A stretch of DNA of 64,000 bases from Manis javanica (taxonomy: Eukaryota; Chordata; Mammalia; Pholidota; Manidae), in contig NC_133169.1 of assembly GCF_040802235.1 (NCBI RefSeq), positions 45,515,034-45,579,033 on the forward strand, given 5' to 3'. This document shows positions 46,158 to 58,815 of the stretch, piece by piece. Position 1 is the first letter of the stretch; every line of letters starts with the position of its first letter. The position numbers were made by a program, and so were the translations under genes. Below the pieces are notes generated by a model that ran no database searches, had not been told where the DNA came from, and saw only the letters and a list, made by a program, of their open reading frames with translations.

Positions 46158-47068
46158 ATGGGACGTGAGAATCACACTTTCAGCAGTGACTTCATTCTTT
46201 GGGGACTCCTCCTCTTCCCAAACAAGCCTGGTTTCTCCGCCCTTACACCCATCGTTTTCCTGCTGGCTGCAGCAGAGAGCACAGTCAGGACCCTCCTGAC
46301 CCGCAGGGACCCGCGCCTCCGCACCCAGTGTGTTCCTGCTCAGCCGTCTCTCTGTTATGGGGATCTTGCTCGGCAGCAACATCGTTCCCCAAATGGTCGC
46401 CAACTTTCTTTCAGGCAGCAGAGCTGTCCCACTCGCATGCTGCCGCTTCCAGATGTTTCTGAGCCTCACGCTCCTGGGGGGCGCGCGCCTTCCCTTGGCT
46501 GCTGTGCGTTAGGGCCGGGGTGTAGCCTCCGCCACCCGCGGCGCCTCTCCGCAGCTCACGGCTGCAGGGTGCTGGCGATCTGGGACCGTCAGCGCCCTGA
46601 GCCACACAGCTCACGCCCTCCACGGCCCCTTCTGCGGCCCAAGGGCCATCGGTCACTTTCTCTGGGGAGGCCCTGCCGTGCTGAAGTGCCCTGTGAGGAC
46701 ACAACACGCTGCGAACGAGGGGTTTCCACAGGTGGGACCATTTCCCTCCTCGTCCCTTTCTCCCTGGTTTCTGCTGCTTACATGCAAGTTCTCCTTACTG
46801 TCCTCCACATTAAATCACCAGAGGCAGGGAAAAAGCCATTTTCTACGTGTTCCTTCCACGTGGCTGTGGCCACAATGTACTAGGGGCCGTGTATTTCCTC
46901 ATGTGTGAGACTTAAGTCGCACCGCCCTCCAGGGCAGGTAAGTCCCCGGCGGTACTGTGCACCGTCCTTACACCCGCACTCAGCCGGATCATGTGGAGCT
47001 TTGGGAATAAAGACGCTCCGGAGGCAACGAAAAATAGGCTCAAAAGGAACTCTCTCCATAAAAAATAG
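46158..47068 (+). pseudogene. OR2AJ1: Olfactory receptor pseudogene, OR2AJ1-like (copy 2), GC-rich
   Basis: Starts MGRENHTFSSDFILWG and ends at TAG 47,066-47,068, paralogous to copy 1. The frame holds through TM1 (STVRTLLTRRDPRLRT), shifts near 46,325 where the PMYF motif should be, reads LLSRLSVMGILLGSNIVPQM in the new frame, and reaches TAG at 46,510 where the SYD of the TM3 motif belongs. Further indels follow; recognisable remains include LVPFSL, IKSPEA.KKPFSTCSFH and a degraded NPIIYS block. None of the main lesions coincides with those of copy 1. The central part (about 46,260-46,720) is strikingly GC- and CpG-rich compared with copy 1 and with the surroundings. ATG at 46,155 is also in frame, three bases upstream. 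Confidence 0.92.
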
Positions 47069-47519
47069 TAGAAAACATAATTGATGTGTGTGCTGTCTCT
47101 GTATCTACACTCAATGCTTAAAGGATATCCATGATTCATATATACGGAAAAAAATATCAGGTTTCCCTATCTTCTAGTGTGGAAAAGTCATGATATTTCC
47201 AAAACCCTGATAATAAGTTAAGTTCTCACACATATTTGATTTATAAACACTTACATCTAAAAAGGCAGTGCTCTCTCTCTGGTACCAATTAAAATCACCA
47301 AAGTCACTCATTATTAAGAAATCAGAATGACCCACATCTTCCATTTCCCTTCCACTAAAATTATAAAAATTTGTAAAAGTAATAATACAATAATGTTATA
47401 TAGGATGTAATTATTATATATGCATATATAAATAGAAAAACATAACTTCTATCTTTTTGTGGAACAGTACAATTATATTTTAAACTCTATAGTTATTAAA
47501 AATTCATTAAAATTCACAG

Positions 47520-47822
47520 GAAAAATGAGTGAAGGAGGGTTAAAAGATATAAATTTCCAGTTTAAAAGTAAATATATCCTGGGGCTATAGTAAACATTAT
47601 GGTGACTCTATTTAAAAATGCTGTGTATATTTGGAAGTTGCTAAATGAGTAGATTTTAAAACTTTTCATCACAGGAAAATAAATTGCAACTATGTGATAT
47701 ATATGTTAGCTAAATGCACAGTGGTAATCATTTCAAATACATACATATGTCAAAGTATATACCTTAGTTTTAGGTACTAGTTTTGTACAATGTTATATGT
47801 TAAGTATATCACAATAAAAATT
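47520..47822 (+). mobile_element. LINE-1 3'UTR terminus (L1MB-like), sense
   Basis: Ordered 3'UTR phrases: AGTTTAAAAGTAAATATATC, CTGGGGCTATAGTAAACATT, TGGTAATCATTTCAAATACA, ending TATCACAATAAAAATTAAG. Truncated to the last 300 bases. Confidence 0.8.
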
Positions 47823-48525
47823 AAGTGTTATTTATATTATTAAATATAATTTATTTAATGTTACATTATCTTAGGCAATTTACTCTACAAATGATTGCAA
47901 AGTAGCAAATGTTTCTACTAAATTAAATGGCTTTATTAGTAGAAAAAACTAGAAAACCACATATAATGGGAGTAGATATTTATTTATTATGACATTAACT
48001 AAAGATTTTATATTAAATAAATACAATAAAACATTTAATAGAAAGTATGACGATATTATGTAAAATCTTAATGAGTAAAAGGCACTGTTTTGTCTTTTAC
48101 AATTGAAGATTATAAAGCAATAAGAATAAATATTACTAAAGTTTTCTTATAATATACTCTAGGTGGTCATTAAATATGAAACAAACATTTAAAAGAACAA
48201 TTTGGTAATACATATTAAGAACCTTGAAAATGTTATTGTTATCATCTACTAATGGTACTTTTCAATGATGATGATGTAGACATGTAGTAGTCAATTATTA
48301 AGTACTAATTGAAATTTTCATGCATGGAAGTTGGGATTTTCTTACTTGCTTTCTTCCCTGTAATCCTCTCCTAGATCTGGTGAGCTAAGGACTTTTATGT
48401 CAGTAGAGAAAGAGAAGAAATTTGCTAACATAATAATATATCATAGTGTTGCTAAAAGCACAAATTGACTGGAGATTTCTAATATTTTGTATTAGATGCA
48501 TCACATGCTGTACATTTTTTCCAGA
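47823..48525. other. AT-rich intergenic, nothing recognised
   Basis: No gene or repeat family identified. Confidence 0.5.
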
Positions 48526-50465
48526 TTATCAAAATAAAATTGACATCAACATTGTGCAGTTTAAGGTGTACATGTATGGATTTGATACACTTATATATTA
48601 CAAAATGATTAACCCCTTGGTGTTAATACCTTTATCACATCACTTAATTGCCAAAAATAACATTTACTTGGCAAATTTCAAGTATAAATAAAACATCACT
48701 AGCTATAATCACCATGGTGCACAACGGGTCTCAAGAACTTACTCATCTTGTGACTGGAGGTGTGTAATGGGGGACCAGCCTTAGAATGTTTCCCCTACTC
48801 CGCAGAACCTGGTGACCATCATTCTATGTGTTTCTATGAGTCTAGCTTTTTCAGATTCCACATACAAGTGATAGCATACAGTACTTCTCTTACTCTGTCT
48901 GAATGTTTTCACATAGAACAGCATTCTCAAGGTTCAGGCAGGTTGTCGCCAATGGCTGGATGTTCTTTCTCATGGCCTAAAGATGTTCCATTATATATAT
49001 AGACATATATATGATACATATGTTATATATGGTAACACACATACTATATGTATATATGTTGATATCGCCATATATATATCACTGCATAGTATACATAATT
49101 TCTTCATTAATTCACTTGTTGACAGACACATTGTTTTTGTGTCATATCTTAGGTTGTTTATGTATCTTAGGTTGTTTTTATACCTTAGTTTGTTTATATA
49201 TCTTATATCTTCATTATTGACTATCTCAGCAATGAACATGAATAACTGATATTTCTGTGAGTCCCTGTTTTCATTTTATTTAGATGTATACCCATAATTA
49301 GAATGTCTGGATCATAATATTGTTGTATTTTAATTTATTTTTAAGGACTACCATTACTTTCCATAGTGATCAAAACAACTCACATTCCCAAACTAGGACA
49401 AGTGTTTCCTTCACGTTTACTAACATTGTCTTGGGCCTTTTTGATGACAGCAATTCTAACCGGTGTGAGATGATACCTCACTGGGGTTTTTGTTTGCATT
49501 TTCCTAATGATTACTGACATTAAACAATTTTTCACATTCCTGGTGGTCATTTATATGTCACTTTTGGGAAAAAAAGCTTATTCAGTTCCTATGCTTATTT
49601 TTTCATCAGCTTGTTTGCTTTTTGCTATTGAGCTGTATTAGTTCTTCATAAACTCTGGATATTAACCCCTTAACAGATATACATGGCTTGCAAATATGTT
49701 CTCCCATTCCTCAGGTTGTCTATTAATTTTGCTGATTATCTCTTGTGCTGTGCTCAAGCTTTTCAATTTGAAATAGTCAGACATTTTTTTTTGCTTTTGA
49801 AGTTTGTGCTTTTGGTGTCCAGCATAGGAAGTACAGACAAAGCCGAAAGTTCTTCCCTAATGTTTTATTCTTAGGATTTTATTGTTTATTATGTTTAAAT
49901 CAGTAATCCATATTGAGTTTAGTGTGTGACTGGTGTAATCTAGGGGTTCAATTTCATTCTTTTACATGGGGTTCTTAATTTTTCCCAACGCAATTTATTG
50001 AAGACAATTTCCTTTACCCATTGAGTATTCTTGGAACACTTGTCAGATATAAGTTGACCACATATGTCATATATGTGAGGGTTTATTTCTGAACTCTTAA
50101 TTCTGTTCCATTGATCATTAAATCCGTTTTTATTATGCCAGTGTCATATTGTTTTGATTACTATAGCTTTGTACTATATGTTGATACCAGAAAGCATGAT
50201 GCCTTCATTTTTGTTCTTCTTTCTCAAATTTGCTTTGGATATTTGGAGTCCCTTGCAGCTCAATATAAATTTTAGGATTTTTTTCTATCTCTATGAAAAA
50301 TGCCATGGGAATTTGAGGGATTGCCTTGACTCTAGAGTGTTATGTGTAAGACAGAGATTTGATGGTATTAAATCTTCCAATTCATGAATATGGGCTATCT
50401 TTCCATTTCTTTGCATCTCCAGTTGTTTTGATCAAACTCTTATAGTTTTTCAGTGTATATTTCCT
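48526..50465 (-). mobile_element. LINE-1 3' end and ORF2, antisense
   Basis: It begins with an inverted terminus (AAATTGACATCAACATTGTG) and continues through inverted 3'UTR and ORF2: TCTAGCTTTTTCAGATTCCA, CAGCAATTCTAACCGGTGTG, TGTTCCATTGATCATTAAAT, TCTTTCCATTTCTTTGCATC. A TA-rich patch has expanded at about 48,990-49,080. Strongly decayed ORF2. Confidence 0.9.
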
Positions 50466-52215
50466 CCCTTATTATCAACATCCCCCACCACAGTGTACAT
50501 TTGTTACATTTGATGAACCTACATTGACACATTATAACCACCCAGTCTACAGTTTACCTTAGGGCTCACTCTTAGTGTTGTACATTCTGTGGATTTATAC
50601 AAATGTATAACACCTTGTATCCATCACTGTGGGATGGGTGGATGAAATAGGTGAAGGGGATAAAAAGGCACAAAATTCCAATTATAAATTAGTCAAGGGA
50701 ATGTAAATACCTTAGGGAATATAGTGAATAATATTGTAATGCCTCTGCATGTTGACCCTTATGGTAGGAAGCATTAAAAAATGTAGATAACTGTAGAATC
50801 ACCATGTTGTACACCTGAAACCATATAGTATTCTTTGTAAACTATACTTCAGTAAGAAATAATATACAGAGGTTTCACTGCCTTAAAAATATTCAGTGTT
50901 CTACCTGTTCATCCCTCCCACCTCCCCCAATCTCTTTCTCCACAGCTTTACCTTTTCTTGAGTGTCATACAGTTGGAGTAATACAGTATGTGGCCTTTTC
51001 AGATTGACTTCTCTCACTTAGTAATATTCAGTTAAGTCCATCCTTGTTTTTTCACAGCTTCATAACTCATTTCCTTTTTAGTGCAAAATAATATTCCATT
51101 GTCTGGACGTACCATGGCTTATTAAGGTATTTGCCTACTGAAGGACATCTTGGTTGCTTTCAGGTTTCGGCAGTTATGAATAAAGCTGCTGAAAACATCT
51201 GTGTGAGATATTTTGTGGGCATAAGTTTCCAACTCCTTTGGGTAAATACCAAGGAGTGTCATAGGTATATTGCATGTTAAGAGTTTGGTTAAAAAAAAAA
51301 GCCAAATTCTCTTCCAAAGTGGCTGTAACATTTTGAATTCCTACTAGCCCTGAATTAGGAGTTCCTATTTTCCCACATCCTGGCCTGTATTTTGTATTAT
51401 CAATGTTCTGGATTTTGGACCTTCTAATAGATATGTGGTGGCATTTTACTTTTTTCTCAGTTACACTTTCCTTATGACATGCATTGTGGAACACTTTTCC
51501 ACATGCCTACTTGCTGACTGTATATCTTCCTGGGCATGGTGCCTGTCAATGTGTCTGCCCATTTTTTAAATCACAGTGTGTGTTTTCTTATTGGTGATTT
51601 TAAGAGAACTTTAATATATTTTGGGTAACAGCTGCAGCTTTTGCTATGACTTGCTTTCTTATTCCCTTGACACATCACAGACTTTCACAGAGCAGAAGTT
51701 TTCAATGTTAATGAAGCCCAACGTTCTCATTACTTTTTTCATGGATCATGCCTCTAGTATTGTATCTAAGTCAAGAACATATCAAGATTGGCTAGGTTTT
51801 CCTGTATGTTTTCTTTCAGGAATTTTATGTTTTTGTGGTTAACATTTAAGTCTGTGATCCATCTTTAGTTAGTGTTTGAAAAGTGTGCAGTGCTTCTGTC
51901 TAGATTATTTTTCTTACATGTGAATGCTCATTAGCTCCTCCACCATTTGTTGAAAAGATTATCTTTTTCATTGTATTGACTTTACTCTTTCATCAAAGAT
52001 CAATTCAGTATGTTTGTATAGGTCCATTTCTTATCGTTTACACAGAGCTACTTGCCTATCCTTTTCTGAACGCCTCTTTGTTCCGATTACTACAGCTTTA
52101 TAGCAAGTCCTGAAGCTGAGTAGTATCAGTCCAACTCTTTTCTTCTCCAATACTTTGTGGACTCCTCTGGATCTTTTACTTCTCCTTGAAAGCTTTAGAA
52201 TCAGTTTGCCTTTCA
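50466..52215 (-). mobile_element. Second LINE-1 (L1MB-like 3' end), antisense
   Basis: Inverted L1MB 3'UTR starts at about 50,466 (ATCAACATCCCCCACCACAG, ATGAACCTACATTGACACAT). After an interruption it resumes at about 50,865 (TTTCACTGCCTTAAAAATAT) and runs through inverted ORF2, ending in the RT region near 52,215. It abuts the previous antisense L1. Confidence 0.88.
50632..50863 (+). mobile_element. Short sense LINE-1 3' end nested in the antisense L1
   Basis: A sense terminus (AGGGAATATAGTGAATAATA, ATCACCATGTTGTACACCTG, ACTATACTTCAGTAAGAAAT) splits the antisense L1MB 3'UTR between GTATCCATCAC and ATACAGAGGTTTCACTG. Confidence 0.82.
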
Positions 52216-52609
52216 TTATAACCTGCAGTATTTTTCTAATTTTTATTCTTTGTACATTTTAGTTAGTCTCCAACCTTAAGAGTTTAATCTAGTTCATTTC
52301 CTTTGAACATTTTAATTAAGAAATATTAGTAGCTACTTCCCTCAATTCCTTTAGGTTTCTACCTAAATGTTATTATAATAGAAAACTCATCCCCATTCTT
52401 CCAGTATAAACCAGTTATTGCCTTCTCACCATACTCTACTTTTTAACTTTTCCTTTCATAGAATGTCACCATATGTTTATGTGTGCTTCTATTTTTGAAA
52501 GCATATACAATAAAAGCTCCTGTTTTATAACTGACAAATAGTTGGTGCCTGTATTATATTTGTGGAATAAATAAAAGGCACTTACATAGATTAGATTATT
52601 AGCATTGTT

Positions 52610-52915
52610 TGCTCGATCCCTTAACACTGCATTAGCCGTGTTCCTTGGATGATACAATGTGGATGAAGTCGCAGTACGATAGCTCCACCTAATACTGTAG
52701 ACCCCTCTCAGGGAGATCTGGAACAACCACCATGAGATGTGCGTGCCCTGAGGAACATCTGGCCACTCAGCTGGTTTAAGGAGATTAAGAGACACATGGA
52801 ACCAACCAGAATTCACATTTGACAAACCTGTAGAGTTTTGTGAAATAAATGCTTATCATTTTATGTTTCTGAAATTTTTGACTGTCTTGTGTGCATCAGT
52901 ATAATAAAAATAGGA
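52610..52915 (+). repeat. Probable MLT1-type LTR (ERVL-MaLR)
   Basis: The 3' part reads GTGAAATAAATGCTTATCAT, then a GTTTCTGAAATTTTTGACTG block, like the end of MLT1 LTRs (AATAAATGCTTATTG...). The 5' part is not securely placed. An old solitary fossil LTR; family call tentative. Confidence 0.4.
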
Positions 52916-53790
52916 AAAACCTGACTCATATGGATACATAATACAGACTCCAAATGTAGACCTCACCATGTATAAAATATGACATTGTTCAAGCAATACA
53001 AACAGTACACTTGCTATCAAGGGAGAAGATTATCTTCCATGCACCTGAGTAGTGGGATACTCTATTTAATTCACTGTGTGACTTACTCTGTAAATGGAGT
53101 CTAAATAAAGTGAAGTATTCCACATCCATAAAAAAAGCTTTACAAGCCACCACCTAGTCACACTGCTAGTCCTGTGTCATAAGAGTAGTGAATCAGGAGG
53201 GGCTAGTGAGCTTCCAACACAGGAAGCAGGAATAAAGATACAGAGCGAAGTTGCATTTGATGCACACAGTAGGTGCTATCGATGAGAACTATCTGCACAC
53301 TGTGATACACTGAGGTTTGGAAATTGTAAGCCAATTAATAGACAGATCAAGGCCACTTCCAGGGGTTTGAACATACCACTGGGTGAATAACAGTAATCCC
53401 ATTCTCCATGAGTATCTCAGGAACATGCACATAACAAGGCTTTGTCCTGTCTGCTCAGATGTTATCTGGGGAGGATTCTGACAAAGAAGTTGTCCTACTA
53501 CTCTGATAGCTAACTGAGCTGCATACTGCAGAAACTGTGAATTGTGCATGTGAAGCCTGGAAAAGCTGCTCATGTTTTTCCAGCCATACTATCTACATTT
53601 GCACTGAAACTAATAGAAGTAGAGAAAAAAGTTAAGGAAATTTATGAATGCTTTTGTCAATCCACTGAATTAAACCATATGCTATACCTGTACTGCCAAA
53701 CATTCTGTAATCATAACACAAGTTTGATTTAAATTTTTAATTATTAGGATGGAAAGAAAATTTAACTGATTCACTAATAATGAGATTATA
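52916..53790. other. Intergenic, nothing recognised
   Basis: No gene recognised. A short plus-strand frame at about 53,544-53,732 and a minus-strand frame at 53,289-53,573 resemble no family I know. Confidence 0.45.
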
Positions 53791-53794
53791 TGCT

Positions 53795-54290
53795 ACTTCT
53801 ACTTTTTTATGGAAATACAGTTGGTGTACAATATTTTATTTGTCTCAAGTATACAACATAGTTACTTGACAGTAATTTTTACTGTTAAATGCTTATCCAA
53901 AGTAGTGTATTTACTCTCTCAACATATAAAGAGGTCATAGAATTATTGATTATAGGCTCTACTCTCAACCCAGGCCATTTGCAACAGAATGCATGGGCAC
54001 AGAGGGTGTCATGCTCTGAGAAATAAGCCATTCAGAGGATGCCGAATACATTATGATTTAACTTTCATGTGGAACCTAAGCAAAACAAATCAAGTCAAAG
54101 GAACAAAACAGCACTAGTCTCAGGCACTGAGAAGTAACTGGTGGTCGCCATGGTGGAAGGGCGGGGCTGGGCAGGTGAAAGATGTGTGGAGATTAAAGGG
54201 GCTATTGTTGCTTCTGATAATGATTTCCAACCATTTACAATACACATGTAGTCAATGTAGTTAATACTTGAAAGTATCTAGATAGAATAT
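53795..54290. mobile_element. Two adjoining LINE-1 3' pieces in opposite orientation
   Basis: Bases 53,795-53,960 are an inverted L1MA9-like terminus (TTTTTTATGGAAATACAGTT, AAGTATACAACATAGTTACT). From about 53,975 to 54,290 the plus strand carries degenerate sense ORF2-end and 3'UTR sequence (GAGAAATAAGCCATTCAGAG, GGTGGTCGCCATGGTGGAAG). Confidence 0.75.
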
Positions 54291-56125
54291 TGATTTACTC
54301 CACAAAGCATGGCCCTAGAACAAAGAGATATCACAAACGCACCCCATGAATAATATTGCTTTTGAAAGACTTCAAATATCTATTACCTCTTTATAGTTCA
54401 CTCACTTTTAAATATAGCTCTGTAATAGCCTTTATTAGCTATTTTTTCACTTGAAGTGAACAAAGCATGGAGGTATCTAAGATTTTTATTCATTGTTAGA
54501 ACTGGACCTTATTGATGATAATATAAAGGAACAAGCATCTTTGTAAAACTTACTCCTCCAGTAACTGTTTACTAAATTTTAATTGAAGAGCCTATTATTC
54601 TATGTGTATCATAAATGGCATGGTATTTCAAATTGACTTTTTATCAGTGTCTTTTAAATGATCCAACTGTGATTTTTGGTAACTTTTGTATACAGTTTTC
54701 ATCAAGCTAATTGCATAATAAAATTGAACACTAGTCAAACATTAAATCTTTTTAACCCCCTCTTATTTCTCACAAAATGACTCTTTCAATCTCTAAATTT
54801 ATACAAATTATTGTGTTAATAATTGTAAATACATTACATTCCCCCATGATTTACCCAAATCATATTAGACTCCTGACATTGTATTTCATTCCCTTGGGAA
54901 CATGAGAGTTATTTCTCATCATCTCTAATCAAGGATGATGAAAACCCCTTGGAAGACAATTCTCAAATGATGCAATGATCAAAGGGGAATAAAATCCCCA
55001 TGTTTACACATTCTCAGGTTTAAATTACTTTGTTTAGTACTTATTTCCTGGTGCCTTATACAAGCAAATGCACATAGAAGATATTCCTTATTTAAATGTC
55101 TATTTAGCATAAACATTTCACTTGCATCCCAGTGCCAGGAGCTAAAATTGCATTTGTCTAGTTACATGGTCTTTGTGAATAGACCATTAATCACTAGGCA
55201 GGTAAGCAGCTATAAATGTGGGTATTTCTGCACATGCAATTTCAAATTTGTGACTATGGGACATCTCAATGCTTCAATTTCAAACATATATCACTGAAGT
55301 GTGAGAGAAATCACTGCTTCTAAGATCTTGCAAATAATATAATTTTGTTGCATTGACAACACATCTTCTTAACTTGGTTGTTGTATCTACAAAATACAAC
55401 CAAACTAATAATTTTAATTTCATTACCACAGTATCAATGAAGGGATAAATTCAGCCTTCCTTCTATATATATGTTTGATTTTTCAGCTTTTTACATACTT
55501 GTTACAAGTTGGCAATTTCCTCCAAATAACGATGCAACGATAACATCTTGGTTGTGCTTGTACCATGAATGTGGTTAACCGTTATCTAGAAATTCCCATG
55601 AAACGATCATTTTATGAAAGGCAATGCCAAATGATTGTCCAACCAAATATGTATTATTCTATTTTAAACACCTTTGTGAAAGCAAACTGTATGGACTCTT
55701 AACATCAATGCATATTGCATTTTTCTCCTTTTAAAATCCCCATCTGCACTTCATAAAGTATCTCCTTTATATTCTTCTTGCATGAATACCGAAATACTTC
55801 CCTCTGTACCATAACTCATCATTTTGAAATAACAGATGAGATTTCTGGATATCCAGTAGATAAACAAATAAGTAACATTTTCAAGTGTGTTCTTTCTATT
55901 TCAGTGAATTTTCTCATATGCCATGTGAGAAGGGCAAGGTACATAAAATAGTACATAAAATTTAAAGTCAGTCACATCCTTTTGAAGACACAATGGAATA
56001 AGGGAGGGAAGAAGTTAGGGTGGAAGAACAGAGAGAAAGAGGGGAGAGGGATGAGGGAGAAATGTGAGGACGAAATAAGGTAATACTGAAAAAACTACCC
56101 AGAAGTTTAGAAGATGACCAGTAGG
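54291..56125. other. Intergenic, nothing recognised
   Basis: AT-rich. A purine-rich run (about 55,990-56,075, GGGAGGGAAGAAG-like) is the only local oddity. Confidence 0.5.
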
Positions 56126-56129
56126 AAGA

Positions 56130-56350
56130 ACATTAATATTTATTAATACTAACTTTATTCCAGCCATTGTCCTAAAGCAACTTGATAGTTAATTCCTTTT
56201 TTCTCAACTTTCAGGCGCAGATTGGAATCCAACTTTGTGGATGAGTAAAGCAGGCTCTAAATCAAAAGCTTGCCCCAAACCACGAGCCCGTACCTGGCAG
56301 AGCACAAATACTAACCTGTCTAACCCAAAATACATCGTGGTAAGATTAAT
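56130..56350 (-). repeat. MIR SINE, antisense
   Basis: Ordered inverted MIR phrases: TTAATATTTATTAATACTAA, GTGGATGAGTAAAGCAGG, AAGCTTGCCCCAAACCACGA and CCTGGCAGAGCACAAATACT. Confidence 0.7.
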
Positions 56351-56849
56351 TTCCCCTTACAGTACAGTGGCTAACACTTTGTACTTATACTGTGAATATT
56401 CCTGAACAATAGAAAGCATGGGCTCTATTCCCACAGTTTCCCAGGGGCATAAAAGGAGGATGAGAGAGCAACGAGACATTTAAAATGTTGGCAATCTCTG
56501 CAGTGACTTCTCGTTTGAGTAAATCATATAAAATGAACAGGCTTTGATCTGAAGAAGTAAGAAGTATTAGAAAGAAAAGATAATTCAAACTTGTCTAATC
56601 ACTTGTAAAAGCTAATCATCCACTCTTGAAAATCTCCTAAATAACATCATATGGTTGCCCAGAGGAAGAAATTCAACTATAGAATATGAAAAATGGGGGA
56701 TATAGGACCCAACAGCTTTCCATGAAATTTATTTTCCCAAGTTAGATCCTGGAACTGATCAATTTACCTGACTACCAAAAGAAAAATTTGATTTTTAAAA
56801 ATTATCAATTTGCATTTAACAATATAAAAAGTATACATTTTATCTATGA

Positions 56850-57020
56850 AATAAATGTTTGAGATAGATGGATTAAAATCTCAATTTTTCAAATGATGTA
56901 ACTGAAGCTTAGTGACTTATATATTTCATTTCACTACATATCGCTAAGTAATGCAAGAAACAAAACCTCAGTACTGAATTTTGACTCCAAATCTCTTTCT
57001 GCACCAAAATCCAATTGCAA
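56850..57020 (-). repeat. MIR-like SINE, antisense
   Basis: CAATTTTTCAAATGATGTAA, CTGAAGCTTAGTGACTTA, then CTTTCTGCACCAAAATCC follow the order of an inverted MIR. Decayed. Confidence 0.55.
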
Positions 57021-58796
57021 ACACATTTAATCATATGTGATTTCTGTGAGTGAATAGAAATATTGCAAAAACAAACTCAATTTTAAAGAGTTTGTACTTA
57101 TTTTAGAGACAGAAAGACATTTAATAGTAAATGAGGCATTACCCCAGGAATAAAGTGCAGGAAGGCAGCCCACGTATTAAGAGCCATAGTTGTAATAGGG
57201 ACCATATTGCTATGGAATGTAAAGAAGGATGACTGCAGGGACTGGGGTGGCCAGCGTGGCACAAAGATGAGAACTTGTGCTTACAGCTTTGGGGGGATTC
57301 CATACGTTTTGTTTTTATGTTTTGAATTGTTTTGGTCGTTTTGTTTTCTGAAAATAATAAATTAGGAAAGAGTGGGGGATCCAGACAGCAAAAAGTGTGA
57401 GCAAAGATATATTTATGGAAGATTCAGGAATATGTCCTACGGTATGAGACTTGCAACACAAATTATTTAAATAAAAATACAAAAAGCTGGCATCACGTGA
57501 GACTGTATTTATTTTAATCCCAATTAGAGTTTGCACTCCTTGCTAAAGAAAAGCTATTGGATATGAACTGAAAATCTCACTATTTTATTTTAGTGTACAG
57601 AATACTCAGTTGTTTTGCATAATGTTAGTAAACTCTATTCTTTTTTGTTTTTCTTTTTTCTGTTTATAATGCTTACCATGATGATGGATATCTATTGATG
57701 TATTCTACTGTTAAAGATGTTTATTTGTTTTTTCTGTGTTGATCATACACTGAATTAATTTAAATGTTTAAATTCAAATACATTTAAGCTATAGAATGCG
57801 TATTAGTTGAAACCTTGACATGAAAGTATATTTCCAATTCAGTATTCATTCACAGCTGTCATCCTTCCCAATTTATAAACCACCAGGTCCTCTTTTTATG
57901 AGCCTCATGATAAACAGATAATTGAAGACATGATTACTGCATGAAATCACAAAGCAATGTAAAAATTAAGTGAGGACATTAATCTGATTAATTTAACTAA
58001 ATGGTGGTTTAGGCTAATAATAAAAAATATAATGTTTTAGAGGACTGTTTTACCATATTTTTCAAGAGAAGGATTGAAATCCTTACAAGGAATGTTCTTG
58101 TGAGGCTGAAGAATTTGGAAGTTAGAGTGTGAGCAGCAGCTGCATATGAAAACAAAGCTTTTCCAGCGTTGAATGAAGGCTCACACTGCTACATGAAACT
58201 GCATCAGGCAGAGGGTTTCTAATGTGCATATTACCACTGGGATCCAGTGCATAATTTCCTCATCACCAAGATAAATATACATGTCCCCATTTGTTCTCAA
58301 AAGCTGATTGTACGGTCTGAAGAAGAAATGACAATGATTCATGGGGAACTGTGTGTGAAATGCTCATTATACATAGAAAACTCTAGACATATGAAGTGAG
58401 AAAAGTATCTTAAAAACATCAAATAAATTGAGAATTATGTTCTACTTGTCAATACAGAACACATATGCACCTGTGCTTATAGTATTTGAAGCCTCCACGT
58501 GCAAGGCTTTTCATTTTTAACAAACTTGCTTACAGAGTTCTGCTTTGTTCTAGGGATCAGAGATCTGAAGCTAATGGCAGAAGGTGGAACAAAATCAATC
58601 TAATTGTTTTTATTCCACTAAAGAACCATCACCTAAAGTGCTGGTAAACTACCAATAAGCAATTATGTTTCATTCACCTCCTTTGCTTTGAAAGAACATA
58701 TATCCAAAATATATTAAAAAGGAAAACATATCCATCTATTTCACACCATATATCACTAGATCAAAAAAGACAACTATCATTTGATCAATTCACCAT
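57021..58796. other. Upstream region of the OR2AK2-like gene, nothing specific recognised
   Basis: This is probably where the promoter and non-coding exon(s) of the 58.9 kb receptor gene lie, but I cannot single out a convincing promoter, O/E site or donor. Confidence 0.4.
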
Positions 58797-58815
58797 TTTT
58801 TCTGAAATTCTTTAG
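58797..58815 (+). other. 3' splice site before the OR2AK2-like coding exon
   Basis: Pyrimidine-rich TTTTTCTGAAATTCTTTAG ends at 58,815. The first in-frame ATG (58,821) lies just inside the resulting exon. Confidence 0.55.

Larger units (their letters stand above)
43860..47400 (+). repeat. Duplicon X' (paralogous to 6.3-19.9 kb), carrying an OR2AJ1-like pseudogene
   Basis: A compact partner of duplicon X with the same order and orientation but without the large antisense L1 and without about 3 kb of other sequence. The L1-free junction at about 45,500-45,520 (TTTAATTTTCTTTATGCTTT) shows the pre-insertion state of X. Confidence 0.85.

Noticed and set aside
52466-52825. 119-codon minus-strand open frame
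   Set aside because: It overlaps a probable MLT1-type LTR and adjacent non-coding sequence, shows no domain and no start context or splice structure.
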